A stretch of 35,884 nt of DNA from positions 1 to 35,884 of the forward strand of contig JASGLT010000019.1 in the NCBI GenBank assembly GCA_030156945.1. Reading direction: 5' to 3'. Made by a program: the position numbers and the translations under genes. Shown here one piece after another: positions 25,354 through 33,664 of the stretch (position 1 is the stretch's first letter; each line of letters begins with the position of its first letter). The DNA comes from Thermococcaceae archaeon. Its GTDB lineage: Archaea > Methanobacteriota_B > Thermococci > Thermococcales > Thermococcaceae. The notes beneath the pieces were generated by a model. It saw only the letters and a program-made list of their open reading frames with translations, was not told the origin of the DNA and made no database searches.

Positions 25354-26673
25354 TCAGCGGAACCTCCGTTGGGCCATCTCGGCCGCGACCGTTATCGGGT
25401 CAATGGTCGGGCTTATCGGCGGGGCGTAGGCAGTTTCGAGATAGGCCACGTCCTCAACCGTTGCACCTTTCTGTGCCAGAGCTGAGAGCGTCATTATCCT
25501 GCCCCATACGCGTTCTCCACCGACTATCTGGCCGCCGATGAGTTTTCTGTCTGACTTCCTGAAGATCAGCTTGACGGTTATCGGCTTGCCTCCTGGATAG
25601 TACTCGGGCTTGGTCGAGCCTTTGAACTTGCCGACCGCTACCTCGATGCCCTCTTTCTTTGCCCTCTCCTCGGTGATTCCGAAGGTGCCGATTTCGAGGC
25701 CAAACAGCTCGGTTATTGCTGTATTGAACACAGGCCTGAAGGAGACGTCCTTTCCAGCTATGTGCTCGGCTGCAACCTTCGCCATCCTGACGGCTGAGGT
25801 TCCGAGCTGGCTGAGGGTTCTCTTTCCAGTTACGGCGTCAAAGACCTCGACGCAGTCGCCTATCGCGTAGATATCAGGATCGCTCGTCTGGAGGTGCTCA
25901 TTAACCACTATGCCCCTGTTAACTTCAAGCCCTGCCTGCCTGGCGAGGTCGGTGTTGGCTCTCACTCCGGTTGCAACCAGGACAAGATCTGCCGAAACTT
26001 CTTCGTAGCCTATTTTAACCGCCCTGACGGGGCTTCCGACTATCTCGCTAACTCCGACGCCGAAGCGGAAGGAAACGCCGTGCCTCTCCATCTCCGCCTG
26101 GACGAGCTTCGCGGTGTCCTTGTCGAGCATGGTGGGCATAAGCCTGTCCATCAGCTCCACGACGAGGACTTCCATGCCGAGCTTGGCGAAGGCTTCAGCC
26201 CCTTCAAGGCCTATAAGGCCAGCGCCGATGACGACGGCTCTCTTCGGCTTCCTCTCGGCGATGTATGCCTTTATCTTCCTCACGTCGTCAAGGCTCTTGA
26301 GAGTGAAGACTCCCTCGTTATCGACGCCCTTAATCGGCGGAATGAAGGCCTTTGAGCCAACAGCTAAAACGAGCTTGTCGTACGGGACTTCGCCCTTATC
26401 CGTGATTACAACCTTCCTCTCTCTGTCTATCGCCTTCGCCTCTGTGTTCAGCATGAGGTTTATTTTCTGCTTCTCATAGAACTCGTTCGAGAAGACAATA
26501 ACGTCCTCCGGCTTCTCAATCGTGCCGCTTATTACGTGCGGCAGGGCGCAGGGGGAGTACTGCATCGTTGGCTCCTTCCCTATAACGGTTATCTCGGCCT
26601 TCCTGTCGAGCTTGCGCATGAAGAGGGCAAAGTTGCTCCCAGCTGTTCCAGAACCGATAACCACGATTTTCAT
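25354..26673 (-). CDS. nox: NADH oxidase / CoA-disulfide reductase-type flavoprotein (Nox)
   Basis: A 439-residue FAD- and NAD(P)H-binding protein of the pyridine nucleotide-disulphide reductase family, very like P. furiosus NADH oxidase. FAD motif VVIGSGTAGSNFALFMRKL; the single redox Cys42 in MQYSPCALPHVISG; NAD motif KRAVVIGAGLIGLEGAEAF; second FAD motif PDIYAIGDCVEVFDAV; and the C-terminal dimer domain with IGGQIVGGERVWGRIMTLSALAQ. Members reduce O2 to H2O2 and water, or CoA disulphide and polysulphide, in the cytoplasm; the true acceptor here is not readable. ATG 26673 follows GGTGATACCCC, with a TTTTATAC TATA box on the minus strand near 26707-26716. It is monocistronic. Confidence 0.92.
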   Translation of the reverse strand: MKIVVIGSGTAGSNFALFMRKLDRKAEITVIGKEPTMQYSPCALPHVISGTIEKPEDVIVFSNEFYEKQKINLMLNTEAKAIDRERKVVITDKGEVPYDKLVLAVGSKAFIPPIKGVDNEGVFTLKSLDDVRKIKAYIAERKPKRAVVIGAGLIGLEGAEAFAKLGMEVLVVELMDRLMPTMLDKDTAKLVQAEMERHGVSFRFGVGVSEIVGSPVRAVKIGYEEVSADLVLVATGVRANTDLARQAGLEVNRGIVVNEHLQTSDPDIYAIGDCVEVFDAVTGKRTLSQLGTSAVRMAKVAAEHIAGKDVSFRPVFNTAITELFGLEIGTFGITEERAKKEGIEVAVGKFKGSTKPEYYPGGKPITVKLIFRKSDRKLIGGQIVGGERVWGRIMTLSALAQKGATVEDVAYLETAYAPPISPTIDPITVAAEMAQRRFR

Positions 26674-26704
26674 GGGGTATCACCGGAGGGAGAAGGAAAG
26701 GGAG

Positions 26705-26718
26705 GTATAAAAGGGTTG
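26705..26718 (-). promoter_or_regulatory. TATA box of nox
   Basis: On the minus strand accctttttatacctc-like sequence (ccttttatacctc) is centred about 37 bases before ATG 26673, leaving a short leader with GGTGATA. I found no GTTnnnAAC (SurR-type) site next to it. Confidence 0.45.
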
Positions 26719-26886
26719 ACTCGGTACCATCGTCAAAATTCCGGAAAGACTGTAGCCTTAGCCTCAACATTTCTGTGCAAGTTTTGTCGGAAACTTAACT
26801 TTCATAAAGAGAGCGCTGGAATTTTATATCGTGACCATTGGTGGTTTTTAAAGGCAAATCTTCCCTATTTGCTCTTATAACGTATA
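26719..26886. other. Non-coding spacer upstream of nox
   Basis: Together with the nox leader and the broken antitoxin-like gene, this leaves about 170 bases with no reading frame that has a ribosome binding site. It has two TATA-like plus-strand stretches (gaattttatatcg at about 26819, cttataacgtatatta at about 26874) that lead to no gene, so a small RNA or loss of a gene is possible. Nothing else is seen. Confidence 0.3.
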
Positions 26887-27196
26887 TTAAATGCTGAAAA
26901 TTGCTTCAGGTTGATAGGAAGAAGGCCCGTCTTCCCTTCTCAACCTACTTACTAAGCGCGACTCTGAAGCTCGTAATCCCAGCTCCTTCCTGAGAACCTC
27001 CCAGTCTTTCCCCCTCGATTGCCTACCTCCCAAGAGCTTCTTTTTCAAGGGCCTCAATCTCCTCTGGACTTTCCCCCTCCTCTTCCTCAATGAGCCTTGC
27101 CTTAAGTTTTAGTAGCTCTTTCTCCATCTCATTGAGGCGCTTCTTCATCTCCCTTATGTCCTAAAGGAGAACGCTGATTGGGTCAGCTTCCATCAT
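26887..27196 (-). pseudogene. Broken antitoxin-like coiled-coil gene
   Basis: On the minus strand GGTGAG directly precedes ATGATG at 27196, followed by MEADPISVLL, an in-frame TAG (27161-27163), and then a perfectly plausible coiled-coil stretch DIREMKKRLNEMEKELLKLK, ARLIEEEEGESPEEIEALEKE, ending at a second stop (27023-27025). One frame over, the text continues as GKDWEVLRKELGLRA, the kind of tail seen at the end of short antitoxins and other small Thermococcales proteins. One nonsense change plus one frameshift would explain this. A truncated 41-residue product could still be made from the internal ATG after AAGGGAG. The gene lies just downstream of an intact PIN/RHH pair. Antitoxin identity is a guess; the decay is directly visible. 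Confidence 0.5.
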
Positions 27197-27229
27197 CTCA
27201 CCGTTTGATAACTTGGAACAGGGGGTTAA

Positions 27230-27742
27230 TTACTTTTTCCTTCCGAAAGTCTCGCCCTTCGGAGGCGGAGAAGAGGCCAGTTTTCCACTTACCTCATCCT
27301 TAAAAACTTCAAGGAACTCCACCGGCGTCAGGATGAGAAACTCGTGCCCCTTCAGTGAGAACTTTCTCTCCCCATCCCTCAGCTTCAGCACGTGCCTCTT
27401 ATCGAGGCTTATCAAAACGTCAGCTCCCGCAGAATAGACCACATCAAAGAACTTGTTGTCGTCCGGATCGGGCGAGACCTCGAAGTGCTCGGCAGGTTCA
27501 ACCAGAGTTGATGACGCCCTGAATATCCTGTAAATCCAGAGGGCGTAAACCCTGCTTTCAATGTGCTTCAGAAACTTCTCGCTCGTTAGCTTGAACCGTA
27601 GTTCTTCAAGTATGGCCTCGGAGGTGTACGAAGCGACTTCCTTTCCTACGAATAAGTCCATAACCTTCCCGGAGCTCCCAAAGGGATTTATGGCGGCAGT
27701 TATTACCACGTTCGTGTCTAGGACGACCTTGACCGCTTCCAT
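27230..27742 (-). CDS. PIN-family toxin (COG1569 type)
   Basis: A 170-residue PIN-domain protein of the 'putative toxin, PIN family' group. Acidic residues are in place: KVVLDTNVVITAAINPFGSSGKVMDL (first Asp), SEAILEELRFKL (Glu), SPDPDDNKFFDVVYSAGADVLISLDKRHVLKL (the Asp pair and last Asp). The C-terminus ends in a Lys/Pro-rich tail (SSPPPKGETFGRKK) longer than usual. The start ATG 27742 overlaps the end of the upstream RHH gene by 25 bases, which couples their translation. RNA cleavage when freed from the antitoxin is the expected role. Confidence 0.87.
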   Translation of the reverse strand: MEAVKVVLDTNVVITAAINPFGSSGKVMDLFVGKEVASYTSEAILEELRFKLTSEKFLKHIESRVYALWIYRIFRASSTLVEPAEHFEVSPDPDDNKFFDVVYSAGADVLISLDKRHVLKLRDGERKFSLKGHEFLILTPVEFLEVFKDEVSGKLASSPPPKGETFGRKK

Positions 27743-27984
27743 TCCTCGTCCACTTCCTCAAGGAGCTTTTCAATCTCCTCCTCGCTCGGGACTTTCCTGC
27801 TCCTGGCGAGTAGCTTGTACTCCTCCCAGAGCTCCTCGGGAGACTCATAGTGCAGTAGGAAGAACCTAACGGCTTCTTTGATGAACTCGCTCCTGCTTGA
27901 GAACTCCCCCCTCTCAACGAGCTCGTCTATCTCCCGCATCAGGGCAGGGGGGAAACGGATAGAAACCTTTTCGGTGGCAGACAT
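27718..27984 (-). CDS. Ribbon-helix-helix antitoxin
   Basis: An 88-residue protein starting with a clear RHH DNA-binding domain: KVSIRFPPALMREIDELVERGEFSSRSEFIKEAVRFFLL, where the basic/hydrophobic strand and the (S)SRSEFI turn are typical of CopG/ParD-like factors. The rest (SPEELWEEYKLLARSRKVPSEEEIEKLLEEVDEEW) is an acidic helical tail that would bind the PIN toxin. ATG 27984 follows GGTGAGAGC; the frame is open further upstream without such a site. It should repress its own operon and block the toxin. The operon's promoter lies between 27985 and the pyrH stop at 28055, with a tataTTTTGTC stretch near 28015. Confidence 0.88.
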   Translation of the reverse strand: MSATEKVSIRFPPALMREIDELVERGEFSSRSEFIKEAVRFFLLHYESPEELWEEYKLLARSRKVPSEEEIEKLLEEVDEEWKRSRSS

Positions 27985-28054
27985 GCTCTCACCGTAGGAC
28001 AATAGTCGGACAAAATATATAAGCGTTTCGAGGGCAAAGAGAAAAAGCAAAACC

Positions 28055-28762
<708 letters not shown>

Positions 28763-28778
28763 TTATAATCTTTCCGCC

Positions 28779-30017
28779 TCACTCTGGGAGGCGGGAGGCC
28801 AGGAGAAAAGCTATCCCCAAGGGGATTAGTGTAGTGAGAAAGTTGAGTTCAAAACTTATTCCCGAGAGATATCCCCCAAACAGCGGGCCGAGAACCCATC
28901 CCAGGCTCATCATGGCGTTCAAGAGCCCCATGGCCTGACCCCTCTCTCCCGCCTTAACCTTCACTGCTACATAGGTTGAGGAAGAGCTCAAAGTCATGGA
29001 CCACTTCAGACCCGATAGGATTGATACCAGGAGCATAAGAAAGGGATTCTTCGCATAAGCATACCCCAGGAACACAAAAGAGTAGCCTAGTATTGCAGTA
29101 AGGTAAAACCTCTTGGCCCCGTACTTGTCTATTAGCCTCCCGAGGTAGTAGCCACTTACTGCCGCCGCAAGGGAATCCACGCCAAAGAGTATTCCAACCC
29201 ACTCTTTGCCAAAGTTTTCCTCAAAATATACCGAAACAACAGAGTAAACCTGCCCAGAGGCAACCATTATGAGTAGTACCGTCAGGTAGAAGATACCGAG
29301 AGAGCCTTTCATAAGCCTACCAATCGCAGGCCCGGAGAATACTACTCTTTCGCTTTCCCTACCTTCCTGGACAAGTATAAGGCCTCTCGGGAGCCTTTTT
29401 GGCCTGGGACGCTCCCTTAGCAGGAGAACTATTCCAGCAGATATCATCAGCAGCATTCCGGCGAAAGTGAAGATACCCTCGATGCCAATTAAGTTTACGA
29501 GCATCCCGCCCAAAAAATTTCCGAGCATATAGCCGGCGTTTTCAATTGAGCCAAAGAGCCCGTATGCAGAGCCCACCCTCGTGGAGAGCTCTGCTATCAA
29601 TGCAGAATGAGCAGGGGTCATGGCCGAGCCGAGTGCTCCCTGAAGTGTCCTGAGGATCAGGAGGGCCAAAGGTGTGGACGCGAGAGGGATAAGGGCATAG
29701 AAAAGGCCCGTTGAAAAAAGCCCAAGGGATATGAAGACCTTCCTCTTCCCACTCCTGTCGGAGAGGTAGCCAAAGGGATACTGGAACACCGTGGAAGTCA
29801 GGTTAAACGCCACGCTTAGAAGCCCAACGGCAAAAAGACTTCCGCTGAGTAGTTTCATGTAAACTCCAAGGTAGGGGAAAGCCACTCCGAAGGCCACGTT
29901 AGCGAAAAACATGCTAACCGCTAACAGGATCAGGTTCCTGCGCTTGAACTTTATTCTCCGAAGTTTTGAGGCCTTCTCGCGGCGTCCCTGGACTATGACG
30001 AGCTCTCTCCTGCTCAT
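28779..30017 (-). CDS. Major facilitator superfamily transporter
   Basis: A 412-residue MFS protein with 12 predicted helices in two halves. Motif A is seen after helix 2, FGYLSDRSGKRKVFI, and again in the second half, YLGRLIDKYGAKRFYLT, which is typical of drug-exporter-like members; RTLQGALGSAMTPAHSALIAELS is motif C-like. The N-terminus has a long basic leader of 25 residues (GRREKASKLRRIKFKRR) inside the cell. A hydrophilic loop between helices 6 and 7 carries RERPRPKRLPRG. The substrate is not predictable. It stands alone between pyrH and pdhB. The role as an exporter rather than an importer is inferred from the motif C-like segment. Confidence 0.85.
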   Translation of the reverse strand: MSRRELVIVQGRREKASKLRRIKFKRRNLILLAVSMFFANVAFGVAFPYLGVYMKLLSGSLFAVGLLSVAFNLTSTVFQYPFGYLSDRSGKRKVFISLGLFSTGLFYALIPLASTPLALLILRTLQGALGSAMTPAHSALIAELSTRVGSAYGLFGSIENAGYMLGNFLGGMLVNLIGIEGIFTFAGMLLMISAGIVLLLRERPRPKRLPRGLILVQEGRESERVVFSGPAIGRLMKGSLGIFYLTVLLIMVASGQVYSVVSVYFEENFGKEWVGILFGVDSLAAAVSGYYLGRLIDKYGAKRFYLTAILGYSFVFLGYAYAKNPFLMLLVSILSGLKWSMTLSSSSTYVAVKVKAGERGQAMGLLNAMMSLGWVLGPLFGGYLSGISFELNFLTTLIPLGIAFLLASRLPE

Positions 30018-30072
30018 CGAACTGGCCTGTACAGAGTGGTTAATAAACCTTGCTAAAGAAAAGGGGAAGGTT

Positions 30073-31239
30073 TCAGCCGATCTGGAATGCTGAACTCCTC
30101 AGCTCCCCCCTCTCGAAGCGGTATGGATCATACCAATCCCAGTCAAGCGGGACCTTTGTGTGCCCCTTTGAAACCAGGTCGGCGAGTGCCTCCGCCACAG
30201 CCGGGGCCATCATAAAGCCGTGTCCACTGAAGCCGGCCGCTATGTAGAAGTTGTCGAGGAGTTTTCCTATTGCAGGGTTCTTGTCGGGTGTTTTAGCGTA
30301 GAAACCGGCCCACTGCCTCACCACGTGTGCATGCTTCAAGGGAGGTGCTATCCTGACGGCATAGCGGAGAACACCGACGAGGAAGTCGTATGTGGGCTCG
30401 TAGTCCCACGGATGCTTCGGCTCGTGCTCTATTCCAGAACCGCAGATTATACCGCCATCCTCACCATCCTGGATTATGTAGCTGTCGTTCCAGCTTGGAG
30501 GACAGACGAGGGGCTCGGCCTGGCCAGGCTCAAGGGGCTCGGTCTTAACCAGCTGATGCTTGTAAGGCTTTATCGGGACTATATCACGTCTCAAACCAGC
30601 CATTGCGTTTATGGATGGTGCCCAGGCGTTTGCTGCGTTAATGACGGCATCAACCTTAACGCTCTCAATTTTCCCGCCATTCCTGAACTTAACAGCGGTT
30701 ACTGTGTCTCCCTCATGCTCAAGGCCGACAACTTCCGTGTACTCCCTCGCATCAACCCCCATCTCCCTGGCCCGGAAAAGGTAGGCGAACAGCGTTTTGA
30801 ACGGATTGGCCTTGCCATCCTTTGGGTTCCAGGCCCCAGCCAGGAAGGGCTCGGTGTTGAGGATTGGGACTATCTCCTTGGCCTCATCCATGTCTATGAG
30901 CCTGGTCGGCACTCCAAACTTGTTCTGAAGCTTTATGTTGTTCTTAAAGGCCTCAACTTCCTCCTCGTTCGTGGCCAGGAAAAGGTAGCCCGTTTGTTTG
31001 AAGTTTATATCAAACCCCAGCTCCTCCTCAAGCCTTTCCCAGCGTTCCACCGAGTACTTCATGAGCCTTATGTTGGCCTCATCCGTGAACTGGGCACGTA
31101 TTCCAGTGGCGCAACGGAAAGTGGAGCCAGAGCCGAAGTAGTTCTTCTCAAAGAGGATAACTTCTTCCCCAAGTTTTGCAAGCTCGTAAGCCGTTGCAAC
31201 ACCGATTATTCCCCCGCCGATTATTGCCACCTTACTCAT
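30073..31239 (-). CDS. pdhB: L-proline dehydrogenase 2 beta subunit, catalytic (PdhB)
   Basis: A 388-residue FAD protein of the DAO family and last gene of the pdhA-pdhF-pdhX-pdhB operon. FAD motif KVAIIGGGIIGVATAYELAKLGEEVILFEKN; GSGSTFRCATGIRAQFTDEAN; NAANAWAPSINAMAGLRRD; HVVRQWAGFYAKTPDKNPAIG; AAGFSGHGFMMAPAVAEALADL. It is close to PDH1 beta (13176-14336). In the Thermococcus profundus alphabetagammadelta enzyme this subunit oxidises L-proline to pyrroline-5-carboxylate. Its ATG 31239 overlaps the pdhX stop by 8 bases, and GGTGGTGGCG precedes it; eight further codons upstream are open but lie in pdhX. The substrate call rests on the family and on the four-gene order known for this complex. 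Confidence 0.9.
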   Translation of the reverse strand: MSKVAIIGGGIIGVATAYELAKLGEEVILFEKNYFGSGSTFRCATGIRAQFTDEANIRLMKYSVERWERLEEELGFDINFKQTGYLFLATNEEEVEAFKNNIKLQNKFGVPTRLIDMDEAKEIVPILNTEPFLAGAWNPKDGKANPFKTLFAYLFRAREMGVDAREYTEVVGLEHEGDTVTAVKFRNGGKIESVKVDAVINAANAWAPSINAMAGLRRDIVPIKPYKHQLVKTEPLEPGQAEPLVCPPSWNDSYIIQDGEDGGIICGSGIEHEPKHPWDYEPTYDFLVGVLRYAVRIAPPLKHAHVVRQWAGFYAKTPDKNPAIGKLLDNFYIAAGFSGHGFMMAPAVAEALADLVSKGHTKVPLDWDWYDPYRFERGELRSSAFQIG

Positions 31240-31504
31240 CGCCACCACCCACCAGGACTTCAACCCTCACTGGCCTCACAGGAACCCTCGCCCTTGGCAC
31301 GGGGATCTCGTCCGGACTTTTGCCCGTTCTCCTGGCGAGTATTGAGAGTACGAGAGGTATGCACGTCCTTCCCTGGCAGGGACCCATCCCGATGCGCAGG
31401 AGCCTCTTGAGCTCCTCTATGTCAGTGACCCCCTCGTCTATGAGGGCCTCAATCTCCTCGACGGTGACATCGTTACATCGGCAGACTATCATATTTCCGG
31501 ACAT
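31232..31504 (-). CDS. pdhX: L-proline dehydrogenase 2 small BFD-like 2Fe-2S subunit (PdhX)
   Basis: A 90-residue protein made of a single BFD-like (bacterioferritin-associated ferredoxin) 2Fe-2S fold: Cys8 and Cys10 in IVCRCNDVT, Cys43 and Cys48 in GPCQGRTC, with the helix VEEIEALIDEGVTDIEELKRLLRIGMG between. The last 25 residues are Pro/Val/Arg-rich (PRARVPVRPVRVEV). It passes electrons between the flavin subunits. The start ATG 31504 has GGTGAGGTGATTGGA in front; an earlier start in the same frame (to 31585) lies inside the 30-codon ORF in another frame and has no ribosome binding site. In PDH1 an equivalent Cys cluster is fused to the alpha subunit's C-terminus. Confidence 0.88.
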   Translation of the reverse strand: MSGNMIVCRCNDVTVEEIEALIDEGVTDIEELKRLLRIGMGPCQGRTCIPLVLSILARRTGKSPDEIPVPRARVPVRPVRVEVLVGGGDE

Positions 31505-31509
31505 TCCAA

Positions 31510-31602
31510 TCACCTCACCACTACAGCCCTTTCTGACGAAAGCGCTTCTATGAAATCCTCCCTTCCCAAAGGCTCTACGGCCCAAACTCGGTGGATTTTC
31601 AT
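31510..31602 (-). CDS. 30-codon ORF between pdhF and pdhX
   Basis: A reading frame of 30 codons with all signs of a translated gene: ATG at 31602 overlaps the pdhF stop as ATGA (31599-31602); GGGTGGTGAGAG lies right before it; it ends at TGA 31510-31512, where the pdhX ribosome binding site lies, leaving five bases to the pdhX ATG. The product starts MKIHRVWAVEPLGRED and ends with ALSSERAVVVR: a basic strand, an acidic helix and a final hydrophobic strand, so not a random shadow. It could be a small fifth subunit or a translational coupler, or the former N-terminus of a longer pdhX separated by a frame change (frames differ). I find no name for it. Confidence 0.55.
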   Translation of the reverse strand: MKIHRVWAVEPLGREDFIEALSSERAVVVR

Positions 31603-32105
31603 TCTCTCACCACCCTCACGGCCCTCACATCCCAGGCGAGTTCTATCGGTACCTCCACCGTGATTATTGGCGTGTCTCCTTTGGTTCTCTCCCTGGGAAC
31701 CACAGTGACCACCCTACCCCTCCCCACCTTTTCGCCTACTCTGTTCAGGAGAACAACCTCCTCGCCGCGTTCCGGCAGCGGAAGAAGTTCGTGGGGCATC
31801 GTTATCCTGGCCTTGTCTCCGACGTAGTGCACCATAAAGAAAGCCAGTCCCGGACATATCTGGACACACAGAGAGCAGCCTATGCACTTATCGTAGTCAA
31901 CCACAGGCAGGTCGTTTGGAGTGGGCATGCTTATCGCGTTGGTGGGACATATCTCCCTGCAGGGAGCACAGGGTATCTCCTGGGGGCACTCGGGAACTGC
32001 AACGGGCCTTGCCCTCAGCCTCTCCTCGCTCGGCTTTGGAATGATCTTGAAAAGCTCTTCCGGCGCTATATAACCCTCCCTAAGGTATTTTGGAATCTCA
32101 GGCAT
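31599..32105 (-). CDS. pdhF: L-proline dehydrogenase 2 ferredoxin-like subunit (PdhF)
   Basis: A 168-residue protein with two 4Fe-4S sites: Cys40, 46, 49, 53 in PECPQEIPCAPCREICP (a looser first motif) and Cys74, 77, 80, 84 in DKCIGCSLCVQICPG. The C-terminal half is beta-rich (KARITMPHELLPLPERGEEVVLLNRVGEKVGRGRVVTVV). It would act as an electron wire between PdhB and PdhA in the cytoplasm. I start at ATG 32105 (MPEIPKYLREG) because GGAGGTTGGTGG precedes it; the pdhA stop overlaps it in ATGCCTGA. A 30-codon ORF follows, with an ATGA overlap at its stop. Confidence 0.88.
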   Translation of the reverse strand: MPEIPKYLREGYIAPEELFKIIPKPSEERLRARPVAVPECPQEIPCAPCREICPTNAISMPTPNDLPVVDYDKCIGCSLCVQICPGLAFFMVHYVGDKARITMPHELLPLPERGEEVVLLNRVGEKVGRGRVVTVVPRERTKGDTPIITVEVPIELAWDVRAVRVVRE

Positions 32106-33543
32106 TTCCACCAACCTCCGCAAGCAGCTTCCTTATGCCCTCTGCCACGTGCTTTCCAAAAGGTCCGGAGCGGAATTCATCAAGGTCGCGCTGGGCTTTT
32201 TCTATCTCCTTCAGCCAGCTCTCGTTTGCTATCCCGAGCCTCAAAGCTGCCGCTATGCCGGCTATCTTGCCCTCAAGCATCGCCGTAGTAGCCTCCTCTA
32301 TCCCAGCGGTATCCCCAGCCACGAAGATTCCCCTGACAGTCGTCTCCATCCATGGATCGCGAACGGCCACATGGCCTCCCAGCTCCCTTACAAACTTTAT
32401 CTGACATCCTGCCTGGTGGAGAAGCTCTATGCTCGGCCTCAGCCCGACGGCAAGGGCTATGACATCAACGTCAAAGGTCTTCTCCGTGCCCGGGATGAGC
32501 CTCCAGTTATCGTCCAGCTGGGCAACAACTGCCCTCTCCACTCTCTCTTTACCTTCCGCACGGAGTATAGTGTGCCTGGTGAGGATGGGAACTCCAAGGC
32601 GACGAACCTTGGCAGCGTGAACAAAGTAGCCTCCGACCTTCGGCATGGCTTCAACTATCGCCTTAACATCAACGCCAGCCTGAATTAGCTGATAGGCGAG
32701 GATAAGCCCCACGTTTCCAGCGCCCACTATGAGAACCCTGTCCCCGGGCTTTACGCCGTACGTGTTCATGAGGGTCTGTATTGCCCCCGCCCCATAAATT
32801 CCAGGCAGATCGTTGTTTTCGAAGGGTATCATCCTCTCCATGGCACCAGTGGCCACTACAAGAGCCCTGCCCCTGAATTCAAGGAGTTCCTTGTTCTTCC
32901 TCACACCGAGAACGATTTTCTCTTCCCCATCCTGGAATATCCCAACAGCGGACGTCTCCAAGAATATTTCAATGTTTTCCCGCTTTCTGGCTTCATCTTC
33001 GAGAATACGGGCTATCTCCACTCCCCTAACACCTGCAAACTGTTCCCTCTTGCCAAAGAACTTGTGGGTCTGCTTTATAAGCTGTCCTCCGAGCCTTGGG
33101 TTCTCATCCAGCAAGACAACCTTTGCACCGGCGTCTGCAGCGTTAATAGCTGCCATCAGCCCGGCGGGGCCTCCACCTATTATCACGATGTCTGCACTGA
33201 CTACCTTAGGCTCCCTAAATTCAGGGGGCTTCGCCTCGGCCGGGAGCCTGGCCCTGCCCTTCTGCCTCTCCACCCTCATACCATCCTCGACCAGGGTTAT
33301 GCACGTCCTTACGTTGGGAACTCCGTTTACAATCATCAAACAGGAGGAACACTTCCCTATAGCGCAAAAAAGCCCCCTCGGACGGTTTTTATTCACCGAA
33401 TAATCAAAGACTCTCACCCCCGCAGCGTGTAGGGCCATTGCTATCGTTTCACCTTCGTAGGCTTTGACAGGCTTCCCTTCGAAGTATATTGTAACCTCCT
33501 TTCCGCGCTCAAACCTGAGGATTGGGTGATACTTTAAACGCAT
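32098..33543 (-). CDS. pdhA: L-proline dehydrogenase 2 alpha subunit (PdhA)
   Basis: A 481-residue flavoprotein, first gene of the PDH2 operon, similar to the sarcosine oxidase alpha subunit N-terminal half. Order: a 2Fe-2S domain with Cys60, 65, 68 and 81 (FCAIGKCSSCLMIVNGVPNVRTC); FAD fold ADIVIIGGGPAGLMAA (about 118-132); VVATGAMERMIPFENNDLPGI; NAD(P)H fold DRVLIVGAGNVGLILAYQLI; FVAGDTAGIEEATTAMLEGK; and a helical C-terminus. In T. profundus the alpha subunit carries the dye-linked NADH dehydrogenase activity. ATG 33543 follows CCATAGGTGATGTTTA. Relative to PDH1 alpha it keeps the N-terminal Cys and lacks the C-terminal BFD-like Cys. The spacer to the divergent SRP RNA carries two perfect inverted repeats. 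Confidence 0.9.
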   Translation of the reverse strand: MRLKYHPILRFERGKEVTIYFEGKPVKAYEGETIAMALHAAGVRVFDYSVNKNRPRGLFCAIGKCSSCLMIVNGVPNVRTCITLVEDGMRVERQKGRARLPAEAKPPEFREPKVVSADIVIIGGGPAGLMAAINAADAGAKVVLLDENPRLGGQLIKQTHKFFGKREQFAGVRGVEIARILEDEARKRENIEIFLETSAVGIFQDGEEKIVLGVRKNKELLEFRGRALVVATGAMERMIPFENNDLPGIYGAGAIQTLMNTYGVKPGDRVLIVGAGNVGLILAYQLIQAGVDVKAIVEAMPKVGGYFVHAAKVRRLGVPILTRHTILRAEGKERVERAVVAQLDDNWRLIPGTEKTFDVDVIALAVGLRPSIELLHQAGCQIKFVRELGGHVAVRDPWMETTVRGIFVAGDTAGIEEATTAMLEGKIAGIAAALRLGIANESWLKEIEKAQRDLDEFRSGPFGKHVAEGIRKLLAEVGGNA

Positions 33544-33550
33544 TAAACAT

Positions 33551-33619
33551 CACCTATGGACAAGTGCTCAAGGGTGTTTATGAAAATTTTTTGACCCATA
33601 GGTGAGAAACCTAAGGTTT
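33551..33619. promoter_or_regulatory. pdhA upstream inverted repeats
   Basis: CACCTATGG (33551-33559) and its exact complement CCATAGGTG (33596-33604) flank the AT block at about 33575-33592 that should hold the minus-strand TATA box of pdhA. Next to them AAACCTAAGGTTT (33607-33619) is a perfect 13-base palindrome. The first arm also includes the pdhA ribosome binding site AGGTGATG. These look like regulator sites, but no protein is known to me to bind them. Confidence 0.4.
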
Positions 33620-33633
33620 TCATTTCGACCAAA

Positions 33634-33645
33634 GCTTTATATATC
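33634..33645 (+). promoter_or_regulatory. TATA box of the SRP RNA gene
   Basis: gctttatatatc contains TTTATATA at 33636-33643, centred about 26 bases before the first paired base of the RNA (33665), as expected for a strong archaeal stable-RNA promoter. Confidence 0.65.
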
Positions 33646-33664
33646 CACTAAAACAACCCAAAAT

